From: a bacterium
GTDB lineage: Bacteria; Vulcanimicrobiota; Xenobia; Xenobiales; JADMJV01
Length of the DNA: 64,000 nt
NCBI GenBank assembly: GCA_030149525.1
Contig: JASBRJ010000235.1
Coordinates: 1-64,000, forward strand
Reading direction: 5' to 3'
Both the position numbers and the translations under genes were made by a program. Shown one piece after another: positions 44,046 to 53,315 of the stretch (position 1 is its first letter; every line of letters begins with the position of its first letter). Under the pieces are notes generated by a model. The model saw only the letters and a program-made list of their open reading frames with translations, was not told the DNA's origin and did not search any database.

Positions 44046-44327
44046 TTAGTAGGAGAGATAGCCCAGGTCGGTGCTCGTCTCTTCTGCGGTGACTTCTTCC
44101 CAGAAGCTCTCGATGGTTTGAGGAGACTTCTTGCCGCCGAACTTAGGGCGCGCAGACGGAATGTTGCTGTTATTGTTGCGGAACAGGGAGTCGATGACCG
44201 AGAGCGCTTTTTTGTAGTCCCGATGGACCGGGCTGAAAGTGTCGTCGGAACCGATGGTCTGAAAGATCCGGGCCGCCTCGTTGTAAGAACGAAAGGCTGA
44301 TGATGTGGCGTGTAAGACGGCTTTCAT
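44046..44327 (-). CDS. Small protein of unknown function
   Basis: This 93-residue protein, starting MKAVLHATSSAFRSYNEAARIFQ, has a GGAG box upstream of its ATG. It is hydrophilic, with an acidic C-terminus and no signal peptide. No domain is recognised. Confidence 0.5.
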   Translation of the reverse strand: MKAVLHATSSAFRSYNEAARIFQTIGSDDTFSPVHRDYKKALSVIDSLFRNNNSNIPSARPKFGGKKSPQTIESFWEEVTAEETSTDLGYLSY

Positions 44328-44485
44328 GTTTTTTCAACTCCAAGATGACTTAAACCCAGTATAGAGCCTCAGACCTGAGTTATGGTTGGAAACAGGTTAA
44401 GCAATTGTGAACCATGTAAATTTTTTTGCCACTTTCGTTAATCTCGAAGGAACGGTCCGACGAAATCAGCAGCCTCTCTGTGGAC

Positions 44486-45673
44486 TCACCTGTCTTTTGG
44501 GGGCGTCCAGGGCGTCGCGGTAAGCATGGCAAGCATGATGGCATCTCCCACCAGCGGCGCCACGAGAAACTCTTTTTGAGAATTCCAACTCCATGTCCAG
44601 CCGATGAATTCGCTGGTACGCAGCATTTGCTGAAGGAAGTCCTGATCGTTTGTGAGGCGAGCCCCGGCAATGGCAAAGCCGGTCCCGGCGGGGCTGGCAC
44701 CGAAGATAACGGGGCCGGAGTCAACGTCGCCCGAGCCCTCTACACCTGTGGGATACTCTCGAATGCCCGCCATGCCCAGAAAGAGAGGTTGGTAGAGATG
44801 CTCTTTGATCTTCTTGAACTGCGCCTGAGCCCACTCCGGATCGGCGTACGAGAGATAGAAAACATTCCAAGCAGATCCACTTCCTCGGCCACGTTCCAAG
44901 GGCTCTCCTGAGATGGAAACGGAGAAAGCCAGAAGTCCGGTCTCTTGATCTCTCAATCTCTCCATTTTCTTGAGCCAACTTTTCACGAAGTCGCTCTTCT
45001 TTTCCGGAAAGAGTCGATAGTACAGACCGAGAGAGCCGACCACGGCGCAGTTGTCGGGGACGTAAAGTTCCGACGGATAGGTGTAGTCGAGGCCGAATTC
45101 ACTGTCTTCCAGTCGTTTCGTGAGAGCCGCGCTGACCTTGTGAAAGAGTACCAGGTGTTTGGGCTCGTCCGCCAGGTAGGCTTCTGCGGCCAATAACAAG
45201 TTGAGGTGACCGAGGTAGCCGATGTGGCCGTATCCGTCCTCCAGGGTTTCCAGAGGGTCTTCTCTCCAGCGCGCCTTGTCGAATTTTTTGATCGGCTCTG
45301 CCAGGACCTGATCGACCAGCGACGTCACAACTTTCGCCGATTCTTGCCGAGTCTCAGGGTGAGTTTGGGCCAGGTTGCCCAGGGCCATTCCCGTCATGGA
45401 GTAGCTCACGATGGCCCACTCTCCTTGAAACTGAGGAGGGAGGCTTGACGGCATGGATTTGAGCAGCGCACTGGGATCTTTTAGAACGCTCACGAGGAGG
45501 GCACGCCTGTCCATCAGGCTTTTCTCGCTGTTGGAGAGCACAGCCTCCGCGTCCATCACAAAAAGGTGATACCAAACCACCTTGAGCAGAACGAAAAAAA
45601 CCAGAATGGCAGCATAAATTTTCAAACGACGCCGATTCGGCAGGAGATAGTTTTTCCAAGTCTTGCCGGCCAT
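44486..45673 (-). CDS. Membrane-anchored alpha/alpha-barrel-like protein
   Basis: The 395-residue protein begins with a cytoplasmic basic segment and one transmembrane helix (KIYAAILVFFVLLKVVWYHLFV). The remainder, for example GHIGYLGHLNLLLAAEAYLADEP and YVPDNCAVVGSLGLYYRLFPE, is helical and resembles linalool dehydratase/isomerase-like or six-hairpin (alpha/alpha) barrels. The active-site residues cannot be assigned. It may be a membrane-bound glycosidase-like or lyase-like enzyme. It lies downstream of a secreted-protein gene on the same strand. Confidence 0.6.
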   Translation of the reverse strand: MAGKTWKNYLLPNRRRLKIYAAILVFFVLLKVVWYHLFVMDAEAVLSNSEKSLMDRRALLVSVLKDPSALLKSMPSSLPPQFQGEWAIVSYSMTGMALGNLAQTHPETRQESAKVVTSLVDQVLAEPIKKFDKARWREDPLETLEDGYGHIGYLGHLNLLLAAEAYLADEPKHLVLFHKVSAALTKRLEDSEFGLDYTYPSELYVPDNCAVVGSLGLYYRLFPEKKSDFVKSWLKKMERLRDQETGLLAFSVSISGEPLERGRGSGSAWNVFYLSYADPEWAQAQFKKIKEHLYQPLFLGMAGIREYPTGVEGSGDVDSGPVIFGASPAGTGFAIAGARLTNDQDFLQQMLRTSEFIGWTWSWNSQKEFLVAPLVGDAIMLAMLTATPWTPPKDR

Positions 45674-45682
45674 GGGGATGAT

Positions 45683-46540
45683 TTATTCCTCGATTTTAGG
45701 AGACAAACTCCAGTAGTTCTCGCTTCCACCCTGGCTTTGAATGCTTTTCATGAGAGCCTGGTGGAAATCCAGGCCGTCGGTTGAGAGTCTGGCAGTGAGA
45801 GTCGGCTCCGGTTCCACAGGACCACGAACTCTCACGTTGCTTGGCGGTCCTCCAACGGTATCTCGAAAATGGGATTTGGTAGCCCCTTTCTGCTCCTCTG
45901 AAAACTGAGAGAAGTTAGCTTTGTAGACTCCCAGCAGGACGGTCCCCGAAGCGAGAAGTTTTTGGGTTTCAGGATCGATTTGGGTAAAACCGGCAATCAC
46001 TTCCTGGGCGGCTGTGTTCAAGTCTTGCTGGCTCAGTGCCGTGCCCTTGAATTCATTCATCTGTTGCATGTAGCGAAGGCAGGCGTTCAGGTCCGGTCGA
46101 GTGAGGACAACCTTGGTGTTGTTGTCGTAGGCGACCACGGGAGCCTTCGTGAGAAGGATTTTAACGTAGTCGGGAATTTTATGAGGGGGGAGATCTTTGA
46201 CCGAGAGGTAGAGTTCCCCGATGACCTTTTGTCGAAAGTCTCCCAGTTGCAACGGGTCGGTAGTTGTTTGGGCAGCGCCATACACTTTCTGAAGATCGTT
46301 CAGGGCCGTTTTTAATTCCTGGGGACCTGTCCGAAAATCCGCTATGGACTCATTGATGACCGCTTGAATATCGGTTTGGCTCAGAGGAGCCTGAGCGAGG
46401 AACTTGAGGAGTTCAAGGGCTGGCTCGAGCTCGTTTCTGGTGAGTTCGTAGCCTCCGGCGCGGGCAAGAACCAGGCCTTGAGCCGTTGCGGGAGTTAGGC
46501 AGATGAGAGCCAGACTGAAGAGAACGAGCAGATTTTTCAT
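45683..46540 (-). CDS. Exported protein of unknown function
   Basis: ATG at 46540 gives a signal peptide (MKNLLVLFSLALICLTPATAQG); a longer frame from 46633 would place 31 odd residues before it. The mature protein is helical, about 260 residues, with repeats of the type LSQTDIQAVINESIADF and LSQQDLNTAAQEVIAGF. That suggests two copies of one helical module. The function is unknown. It precedes the alpha/alpha-barrel-like gene by ten bases, so the two are probably co-transcribed. Confidence 0.7.
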   Translation of the reverse strand: MKNLLVLFSLALICLTPATAQGLVLARAGGYELTRNELEPALELLKFLAQAPLSQTDIQAVINESIADFRTGPQELKTALNDLQKVYGAAQTTTDPLQLGDFRQKVIGELYLSVKDLPPHKIPDYVKILLTKAPVVAYDNNTKVVLTRPDLNACLRYMQQMNEFKGTALSQQDLNTAAQEVIAGFTQIDPETQKLLASGTVLLGVYKANFSQFSEEQKGATKSHFRDTVGGPPSNVRVRGPVEPEPTLTARLSTDGLDFHQALMKSIQSQGGSENYWSLSPKIEE

Positions 46541-46679
46541 AGTGACTTCTTCTGCCAAGTTTCCGTGATTCATTTCCTTTACCCCAGGAACTTCAGGCTT
46601 GAATCGGTTTGGGGGATCGACCCGAATATTCACAAAACCGCAACAGTCACTCCGGGCTTGAGAACTAGATTATAGACCT

Positions 46680-47390
46680 ATGCAGATCTCAACCTCACTC
46701 AACCAGTCCGGAAGCGGTCATCTGACCCACGCACTCGCCTCTCTACGCCAAGCAGCTCAGAGTTGGGACCAGGCCGAGCAAAGTCAGACTCAGGCCGACC
46801 GATTCTTGAGTTCGGCCGAACGTGATTTTCAGAATGCCGAGTTTCCCGCTCGAAGAGCGAGTTTCGACAATGGGCGAAAAGATTCCAGTTTTGAAGGTCG
46901 CGAAATCGATCGCCATTTTCGAAGTGGAGACCGCAACATCGACGACAGCCAATACCGTCTTCGCCACGCCGATCAGCAGTTGAGGCAAACGGGCCAGAAC
47001 ATCGATCAAGGTCAGAACTATCTTTCTCAGTTAGAACAGCAGTATCGTGAATCGGGCGACGAGAGGCTGGCCAGTGTTCAATCTGCTCAGCGTGAGCTTC
47101 TCAGTTCGGAGCGCTCTTTCGGCAACGTCGACAGTGCTTGGAATTCCGCCCACTCGGATTTGCGATTCACCAAATCCAACATTCAACGAGCCGACTTCGA
47201 TATCCGACAGATCTCCTGGGACAGACCGGGACAGGACGTCAGCATTTACGGTTCTCGCGTCTCCAACACCATCCGAACGGTTCAGAACGATATACGAGGG
47301 GCCGAATGGGATATGCGGAGAGCCGGAAGTGAAGGGAATACGGGGGAATCTCATCTGGACCGCGCGATCGCTATACTAGAGGGACTCTGA
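46680..47390 (+). CDS. Helical Gln/Ser/Arg-rich protein, coiled coil
   Basis: The 236-residue protein is highly polar and helical throughout, with heptad-like spacing of Leu and Ile (SQYRLRHADQQLRQTGQNIDQGQNYLSQLEQQYRESG). No signal peptide, membrane segment or cysteine is present. Its 3' end overlaps the convergent MBOAT gene by about 15 bases. No function is recognised. Confidence 0.6.
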   Translation: MQISTSLNQSGSGHLTHALASLRQAAQSWDQAEQSQTQADRFLSSAERDFQNAEFPARRASFDNGRKDSSFEGREIDRHFRSGDRNIDDSQYRLRHADQQLRQTGQNIDQGQNYLSQLEQQYRESGDERLASVQSAQRELLSSERSFGNVDSAWNSAHSDLRFTKSNIQRADFDIRQISWDRPGQDVSIYGSRVSNTIRTVQNDIRGAEWDMRRAGSEGNTGESHLDRAIAILEGL

Positions 47391-48740
47391 GCCGATGAAA
47401 TGCCGGGCAAGCACGGCTGTGTATGTCCCGGCCAGGGTGACGAATAGGGTGGTTAGCATGGTATGGCCGATCACAAACTCGATCCCCTCAGGCCAATCGC
47501 TGTGTTTGAAGTAGAAGGCGTCTACCACGATTCTGGACCACCAGAAGAGAGCGATCAGAGAGAGTAGGGCCAGGGCACACTTGTCGCCGGCCAGGAATTC
47601 GGGGATGAGATTCAGGGTGAGAACTCCCCATAGAAAGATGAAGGTGGCGATGTAGCCGCCGTAGGTCCAAAGGAGCTTCCTGTTCAGGGGTCTCAGACGT
47701 TGTAACTCCTCCGCCCAGTTGAGCCGGTGGGGCACCTGAAAGCTCGCTATCAGAACTAGGAAATGGCCGTAGCCTGCGAACCAGAGCATGGTCTGTAAAA
47801 ACGTCTCCGGCGACTCCAGTTGAGGGAGGCTTGCCAGGTATTGGTGGATGGGTGCGATCAAAGCTTCTCGAAAGGCGCTATGAAAGAGAAGCGGCATGGG
47901 CAAGAAGACAACGGCCCAGGTCCAGAGTCGCCCACCTAGTCTCAGCTTACGTTCCATCAGCATTCCGGTTCCCTGAAGCACGAAGTAGAGGAGGGGGCCG
48001 CCGTACCCCGCGCCCACAGGGTAGCTGAGGGCTAATTCGTGGAGCAGGCCGGAGAGGAGAAATAGGGCGAGAACGGTCTCTTTTCTGCCCATGAGAGGGC
48101 GCAGCAGCGGTTGAAAGATGAGGCGATTCATCTCCACAAAGGGCCGGTTCCAGCGGTGGGTCCAAAAATCGTTGAGGGATCGACTGGCCAGGGGAAAATG
48201 GAAGAGTCGATTGACAGGAAAGCCTAACAGTCTCATACCGCTACTCAATACGTCCGAGTACCCCAGGTGAATGATAGTGAGCAAGCATACGATTGTGGTC
48301 AGTCCTCGGAAAGCCTCCGAGCCTCCTTTCCCCAAGAGACTGGAAACCACCAGGAGGGCAATGCCAAGACACATAGTGGGAAACCCGAAAACGAACCAGC
48401 GGGCTGCTTTCGGGTCGGGGGATTCTCTGTGGGCAAAAGGTCTCGGGTCGACCCCGGGCCAGAGGTAGGCGAAGAGTAGGAGGCCCAGGGTCGAGTACCG
48501 CGCCGCCTGCGAATGAGGAACTTTGAGAAGACTCCAGCCCTTGATGAAATAGAGTAACCACAGACTGCAGCAGAGCAGACGTTCTGTCGGGTTGAGGTCG
48601 GGTTGAAGAGAGAAAAGCCAGCCCAGAAAAGCGAAGGTGAAGATGGGGCCAACCCAATTGCGAAGTCGCTGTGAGACGATGACCGCATTGAGTATCAGTA
48701 GGGCCGCAGGAGTGAGGAAACAGGATGCTACCAAAGTCAT
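47376..48740 (-). CDS. MBOAT wax-synthase-like O-acyltransferase
   Basis: The 454-residue multi-span membrane protein has the wax-synthase signature SLNDFWTHRWNRPFVEMNRLIFQPLLRPLM and later FLLSGLLHELALSYP, with the conserved MBOAT histidine. These resemble bacterial members of the long-chain-alcohol O-fatty-acyltransferase family. It probably transfers a fatty acyl group to an alcohol or hydroxyl of a lipid. No acyl-carrier or partner gene is adjacent. Confidence 0.8.
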   Translation of the reverse strand: MTLVASCFLTPAALLILNAVIVSQRLRNWVGPIFTFAFLGWLFSLQPDLNPTERLLCCSLWLLYFIKGWSLLKVPHSQAARYSTLGLLLFAYLWPGVDPRPFAHRESPDPKAARWFVFGFPTMCLGIALLVVSSLLGKGGSEAFRGLTTIVCLLTIIHLGYSDVLSSGMRLLGFPVNRLFHFPLASRSLNDFWTHRWNRPFVEMNRLIFQPLLRPLMGRKETVLALFLLSGLLHELALSYPVGAGYGGPLLYFVLQGTGMLMERKLRLGGRLWTWAVVFLPMPLLFHSAFREALIAPIHQYLASLPQLESPETFLQTMLWFAGYGHFLVLIASFQVPHRLNWAEELQRLRPLNRKLLWTYGGYIATFIFLWGVLTLNLIPEFLAGDKCALALLSLIALFWWSRIVVDAFYFKHSDWPEGIEFVIGHTMLTTLFVTLAGTYTAVLARHFIGSESL

Positions 48741-48799
48741 GAGACAGTCTTACTCCCTCGCCCTAATCAGGCCTTGCGGTGCTTCCCCTCGAGAAACGA

Positions 48800-48826
48800 G
48801 AAAAGGCGCCACGCGCGCGCCTTTTC
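48800..48826. terminator. Perfect GC-rich hairpin, possible bidirectional terminator
   Basis: GAAAAGGCGC (48800-48809) pairs completely with GCGCCTTTTC (48817-48826) around a seven-base loop. Its A and T flanks suit termination on either strand. It sits 60 bases upstream of the MBOAT start. Confidence 0.55.
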
Positions 48827-49021
48827 GATCTCGTACTGCAGCGGGTTGAGCTTCATGACTCGCCCCTGGCCTCGTGGCTACATCACCCTACATCACTATT
48901 TCAGATGCTATAAGGAGCTTGCAGTGGATCCCTCGGGAACCTATCGCTCCAGAGCCTAGTGGCCCCATTCAATCTAGGGTTTTGCAGTTTCTGGCTTGCT
49001 TATTAGATTACTTCATAAATA

Positions 49022-49045
49022 GGAAAACCCCTTCCGGGGCCTAAA
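49022..49045 (-). terminator. Short terminator for the 49053-49571 gene
   Basis: On the minus strand, CCCC (49036-49039) pairs with GGGG (49028-49031) across a GGAA loop, followed by TTTT. A 9-base A/T tract precedes it. Confidence 0.5.
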
Positions 49046-49052
49046 AAAAAAT

Positions 49053-49571
49053 TTAGTCTGTCAGGTCGCGCCAGAAATCGCTCCACTCCCGGCCGATGTC
49101 TTTTTTGGCATCCTCAAAATCACGTTGTCGCTGAATCCGGCGGTCTTCGCGATCTCGCTGCTTCTGGGTCTGGGCATCGGGTCGATATCCGCCGTCTTCC
49201 ATCCCGCGGTTGAACTCTCGTTTAAAGTCTTCGATGCCACGATTCCAATCGGTTTTTAGATCGTTGAAGTCCCGGTCAAGGCTTCGGCCAAAGTCTTCAA
49301 AGGTGGATTCTACGGCGGGCTCCTCGGGAGGTTGGCTCATAACGTAGGCTCCAGCCAAGAAAGCTCCTCCCAGCGCGCCTGCCGCAGCGAGACCGATTCC
49401 AACCTTTTTGAGAGTAGAGGTGGAGGGTTGACTGGATTTGGCAGTGGCACCGCTGAAAGTGAAGGAGTCTGTTGGAGTGGTGACTTCTTTACTTTCGCTG
49501 GTGCGGGGCGGGCTGGCCATATTTCGGCGAACCAGCGGATTGGATTTGAAGTTTTGAAATTTTACGTCCAT
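49053..49571 (-). CDS. Single-pass membrane protein with charged C-terminal domain
   Basis: The 172-residue protein has a Ser/Thr/Pro-rich first 60 residues, one Gly/Ala-rich transmembrane helix (KKVGIGLAAAGALGGAFLAGAYVM, near 55-78) and a highly charged helical tail rich in Asp, Arg and Gln. That tail has regularly spaced Phe/Trp (FNDLKTDWNRGIEDFKREFNRG). No family is recognised. Confidence 0.6.
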   Translation of the reverse strand: MDVKFQNFKSNPLVRRNMASPPRTSESKEVTTPTDSFTFSGATAKSSQPSTSTLKKVGIGLAAAGALGGAFLAGAYVMSQPPEEPAVESTFEDFGRSLDRDFNDLKTDWNRGIEDFKREFNRGMEDGGYRPDAQTQKQRDREDRRIQRQRDFEDAKKDIGREWSDFWRDLTD

Positions 49572-49698
49572 GAGTGAGTCCTTGTGAGCAAACTTGTTAA
49601 CACGAGTGTAGAAACCCGGGCTGAAATTCCGCTTAAAGGACAGTGTCTTGAGAGTTACAACAGCAGGCCTTGACCGGGCTTTTTAGTAGATATCCCGG

Positions 49699-50823
49699 GT
49701 GCCGAGAGAAGATGCTGCAAAACTGAAGGACTGGTTCGACCGCGAGGCGGCCATCCGTCTGGCAGCGCAGATAAGGGCGGTTCGGCCGGACTTCGATTCC
49801 GAACGATATGTGCGGCTGGCGAGCCGTGGCCTTCAAGAACTAGAGTTCAAGGATCGGGTGGAGAAGTTTGCCTGGGCCCTCAAGGAGACCCTCCCCCAAC
49901 ATCTCCCCACCGCTTTGGCCGTTCTTACCGAGAGCCTTCCCGAGCCTCTTGTCGACTGTGAATCTCCTACCGACGGGTGGCTGCAGTGGCCCATAGGAGA
50001 ATTTATCGCTCTCTACGGTCTTCCTCATTTTGAAGACTCGTTCGAAGCCATGTATGCCCTCACTCAAAGATTCACGGCCGAGTATGCGCTGCGACCTTTT
50101 CTGGAGCACTATCCAGAAGAAACATTGAGTGTTCTTTCCGATCTTGTGGACGATGAAAGCCCGCATGTGCGGAGGTTTTGTTCCGAGGCAGTGCGGCCTC
50201 GCTTGCCTTGGGCCAAAGTGGTGAATTTCCTAGTGGAGGATCCCGAGCCCGTTCTCCCCATTTTAGAGGCTCTGATGGACGACCCCGAGCTCTACGTTCG
50301 GCGCTCCGTGGCCAATAATCTCAAAGACATTTCCAAGGATCACCCCAATCTGGTTGTCGACCTCTGCCGGCAGTGGTGGGATTCGGAGAATGAGGAGCGT
50401 GTCTGGTTGATAACTCATGCCTTGCGTGGTCTTATTAAGTCGGCTCACCCGGGAGCTTTGAGTCTTTTAGGTTTTTTCACGCCCCCACCGGAACTCAAAG
50501 TCAAGCTTGACATTGAGCCGCCTGAAGTTCGCATGGGAGAGATGGTGAAATTTAAGGCCACCCTGCAGAACCGAAGCTCGAAACCCCTCAAGCTCCAGGT
50601 GGACTTCGTTCTCCATCTTGTGAGGTCTCAGGGAGCGAGTTCCGGAAAGGTCTTCAAATGGAAAGCGCTCGTCCTGGAGCCCGGCCAACAGGTCACACTG
50701 CCCAAGAAGCACCCCATGAAGAAGACGACAGTTCGAGCTCTCTATCCTGGAGTTCATCGGGTAGAGCTGCAAGTGAACGGCGTCAGACTGGGGCGCGGTG
50801 AGTTTTTGCTCAAAGAATTCTGA
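49699..50823 (+). CDS. AlkC-type DNA alkylation-repair glycosylase with C-terminal Ig-like domain
   Basis: The GTG start gives a 374-residue protein. Residues 1-260 are HEAT-like helical repeats with SPHVRRFCSEAVRPRLPW, VRRSVANNLKDISKDHPNLV and ERVWLITHALRGLIKSAHPGAL, which match the AlkC/AlkD group. Residues 270-374 form a beta-sandwich (DIEPPEVRMGEMVKFKATLQNRS), as reported for AlkC with an Ig-like domain. AlkC removes N3-methylated adenine and cytosine from DNA. It stands alone here. Assignment to AlkC rather than AlkD is by architecture. Confidence 0.82.
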   Translation: MPREDAAKLKDWFDREAAIRLAAQIRAVRPDFDSERYVRLASRGLQELEFKDRVEKFAWALKETLPQHLPTALAVLTESLPEPLVDCESPTDGWLQWPIGEFIALYGLPHFEDSFEAMYALTQRFTAEYALRPFLEHYPEETLSVLSDLVDDESPHVRRFCSEAVRPRLPWAKVVNFLVEDPEPVLPILEALMDDPELYVRRSVANNLKDISKDHPNLVVDLCRQWWDSENEERVWLITHALRGLIKSAHPGALSLLGFFTPPPELKVKLDIEPPEVRMGEMVKFKATLQNRSSKPLKLQVDFVLHLVRSQGASSGKVFKWKALVLEPGQQVTLPKKHPMKKTTVRALYPGVHRVELQVNGVRLGRGEFLLKEF

Positions 50824-50861
50824 ATCGTTTCTCATTTTACCTTAAGTACTCCAGAGTGTGG

Positions 50862-50890
50862 TCGATAAGCTCACTGTGACCATTTATCGA
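50862..50890 (+). promoter_or_regulatory. Nested palindrome upstream of the chemotaxis-receptor gene
   Basis: TCGATAA (50862-50868) and TTATCGA (50884-50890) are perfect inverted arms with a 15-base spacer. Inside the spacer TCACTGTGA (50871-50879) is itself a palindrome around one base. It lies 41 bases before the ATG at 50932. It could be an operator (a Crp-like or other dimeric regulator) or a hairpin in the leader. Confidence 0.55.
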
Positions 50891-50931
50891 TCGATCTATC
50901 AGCGATTTGGGTTCCACTAAAGGAGGAGTTT

Positions 50932-53286
50932 ATGGCGAAAAAATCAGTCTCAACAGAAAGACGTTCGAAAGAACGCGAAACTTCCAAGAACGGAGCGATC
51001 CGAAAACCGGACGACATCTTCCGCGAATTCCGGGAAGACCGCGAACTTCTCGCGGAGTTGGCCGAGAAGCTCCCCACCACGAGCAGCTCGGAAGAAGTTT
51101 TAGATCTCGTATTCGATTGCGTGATGTCTCATCAGGGTTGGCCTTATGCGTCGGAATGGCGTCTGGATGAGGATTCTGAGAAGCTTTGTTTCGTGAGGGA
51201 TGTGGGAAGCACGACAGCCGGATTTGAAAAGGCCACCCACTCCACTGAATACGGGCATGGAGTCGGTCTCTGCGGCGGCGCTTGGAGTCAGATGGATGTC
51301 GTTCATGAAGTCGATCTCGCCGATAGTAACTGCATGCGGGCCGAAGCGGCCAGTCGAGCGAAAATGGGAAGCGCTGTCTGCTTTCCCCTGATTATGAACG
51401 GAGAGTTCGTGGGCGCTCTGGACTTCGTGGAGAAGGGCCACAAGATCGTCTCCCAAGACCGGGAGGAGACTTTCCGACACATATCTCGTTTGGTCAGTGG
51501 TCGACTGGAGCAGTTGGCTAGGCAGAGCGAGGAGTCTGGCTCCGGCTCTGAGGTAGACGATCTCCTACTCATGGATTATCGTGGGCAGATCGAGGGGATC
51601 AACGCCACCCAGGCGGTCATCGAGTTTGAACCGGACGGAACGATCATTCGTGCTAACGACAACTTCCTGATGGCACTCGGCTATCGGCTGTCCGAAGTCA
51701 AAGGCGAGCACCACCGTATGTTTGTTGATAACGACTACGCACGCTCCAAAGAATACCAGCTCTTCTGGGAGGAACTCCGCCAGGGCGAAGCCCACACCGA
51801 CGAGTTTAAGCGTTTCAGAAAAGACGGCGAGCCGATCTGGATTCAGGCCAGCTATACCCCTATCAAAGACATCAGCGGCAAGGTCTTCAAAGTGGTGAAA
51901 TACGCCTCCGATGTGACCGAGCAAAAACTCAAGAATGCGGACTTCCAGGGGCAGATCGAAGGTATCAATGCCGCTCAAGCGGTCATCGAATTTGAACCCG
52001 ACGGTACCATCCGATTTGCCAACCCGAACTTTCTGACGACGGTGGGTTACTCGCTTCAAGAAGTTCAGGGTCAGCACCACAAGATGTTTATGGAGCCGGA
52101 GATGCGCAACAGCTCCGCTTATCGGAACTTCTGGCTGGGCCTCGCCCAAGGCAAATCGCAGGTTGGCGAATTTAAGCGGGTAGGAAAGGGCGGTCGAGAG
52201 ATCTGGATCAGCGCTTCCTATACTCCCATTCGCGGCTTGGACGGCGAGGTTTACAAGGTGGTCAAGTATGCCACCGACCTGACTGAACAAAAGGTTCGTG
52301 AAGCGGAGATGGCTCGACGTGAGCGTGAGGCCGCCGATGAGTTGGCTAAAAAGGTCAGTTCCATTATGGAGACGGTCAGATTGCTTGAGACGGGAGATCT
52401 GACAGCCGAGATTAAGGTGAAAGGCGACGATCCTATCGGGCGAGTGGGCAGAGGTTTGCAAGCCTTCGTAGACCGGTTGCGCGAAAGCATCGCCACGGTA
52501 ACCGAGAACTCCGTCACATTGGCTTCGGCTTCTGAAGAACTCAGTGCCTGCGCCGCGCAGATGACGGCCTCGGCCGACGAGTCGTACGCTCAATCAGGAG
52601 CTGCCCTGGAGGCGTCGGAGGGCGTGAATAGCAATATTCAAACCGTCGCTACCGCCACCGAAGAGATGGCCGACAGCATCGTGGAAATCTCCAAGAACGC
52701 TAACCAGGCTGCCCGGGTTGTTTCCAAGGCGGTGGAAGTGGCTAACGATACCAACGTGACGATTTCGAAGCTGGGAGATAGTTCCATCGAAATCGGGAAC
52801 GTGGTCAAGGTCATTACCTCCATCGCTCAGCAGACGAATCTTCTCGCTCTCAACGCCACTATCGAGGCGGCGCGAGCAGGGGAAGCAGGACGGGGATTTG
52901 CGGTCGTAGCAAACGAGGTTAAAGAGTTGGCCAAGGAAACTGCGAAAGCGACAGAAGATATTTCGGCCAAAATCCAGACCATTCAAGAAGACAGTGACGG
53001 AGCGGTGAAGGCTATCCACGAAATCACCACCATCATCGATGAAATCTCCGGTATCGCCGATTCGATCGCCGGTGCGGTGGAAGAGCAGTCGGCTACTACG
53101 ACCGAGATGAGCCGAACGGTGGGCGAAGTGGCACGGGTCTCCTCGGAGATTATGACTTCCGTGTCTCAGGTCAACGAATCCGTCGCTATGAGCAAGGCCG
53201 GCGCCGGCGAGAGCCTGTCGGCAGCGAAGGAACTGGCTCAGATGGCCAGTCACCTCCAAGCCCTGGTGAACCGATTTAAAGTATAA
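50932..53286 (+). CDS. Soluble methyl-accepting chemotaxis protein (GAF-PAS-PAS)
   Basis: ATG at 50932 follows AAAGGAGGAG, an ideal ribosome-binding site. The 784-residue protein has a GAF domain near 40-205 ([36 protein letters not shown]). Two tandem PAS/PAC units follow near 215-335 and 340-455 (IEFEPDGTI...[14 protein letters not shown]). A HAMP-like linker leads to the MCP signalling domain with the tip [37 protein letters not shown]. No membrane segments exist, so it is cytoplasmic. The two PAS units are highly similar, suggesting internal duplication. Confidence 0.93.
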   Translation: MAKKSVSTERRSKERETSKNGAIRKPDDIFREFREDRELLAELAEKLPTTSSSEEVLDLVFDCVMSHQGWPYASEWRLDEDSEKLCFVRDVGSTTAGFEKATHSTEYGHGVGLCGGAWSQMDVVHEVDLADSNCMRAEAASRAKMGSAVCFPLIMNGEFVGALDFVEKGHKIVSQDREETFRHISRLVSGRLEQLARQSEESGSGSEVDDLLLMDYRGQIEGINATQAVIEFEPDGTIIRANDNFLMALGYRLSEVKGEHHRMFVDNDYARSKEYQLFWEELRQGEAHTDEFKRFRKDGEPIWIQASYTPIKDISGKVFKVVKYASDVTEQKLKNADFQGQIEGINAAQAVIEFEPDGTIRFANPNFLTTVGYSLQEVQGQHHKMFMEPEMRNSSAYRNFWLGLAQGKSQVGEFKRVGKGGREIWISASYTPIRGLDGEVYKVVKYATDLTEQKVREAEMARREREAADELAKKVSSIMETVRLLETGDLTAEIKVKGDDPIGRVGRGLQAFVDRLRESIATVTENSVTLASASEELSACAAQMTASADESYAQSGAALEASEGVNSNIQTVATATEEMADSIVEISKNANQAARVVSKAVEVANDTNVTISKLGDSSIEIGNVVKVITSIAQQTNLLALNATIEAARAGEAGRGFAVVANEVKELAKETAKATEDISAKIQTIQEDSDGAVKAIHEITTIIDEISGIADSIAGAVEEQSATTTEMSRTVGEVARVSSEIMTSVSQVNESVAMSKAGAGESLSAAKELAQMASHLQALVNRFKV

Positions 53287-53315
53287 AACAGAGATATAAA
53301 GGGTTGTTCTCAGTG

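Larger units (their letters stand above)
48741..49052. other. Intergenic stretch with two hairpins
   Basis: It holds a perfect 10-base stem (48800-48809 with 48817-48826) and, at 49028-49039, a short hairpin that ends the gene at 49053-49571. No convincing coding frame or RNA gene is seen. Confidence 0.5.
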
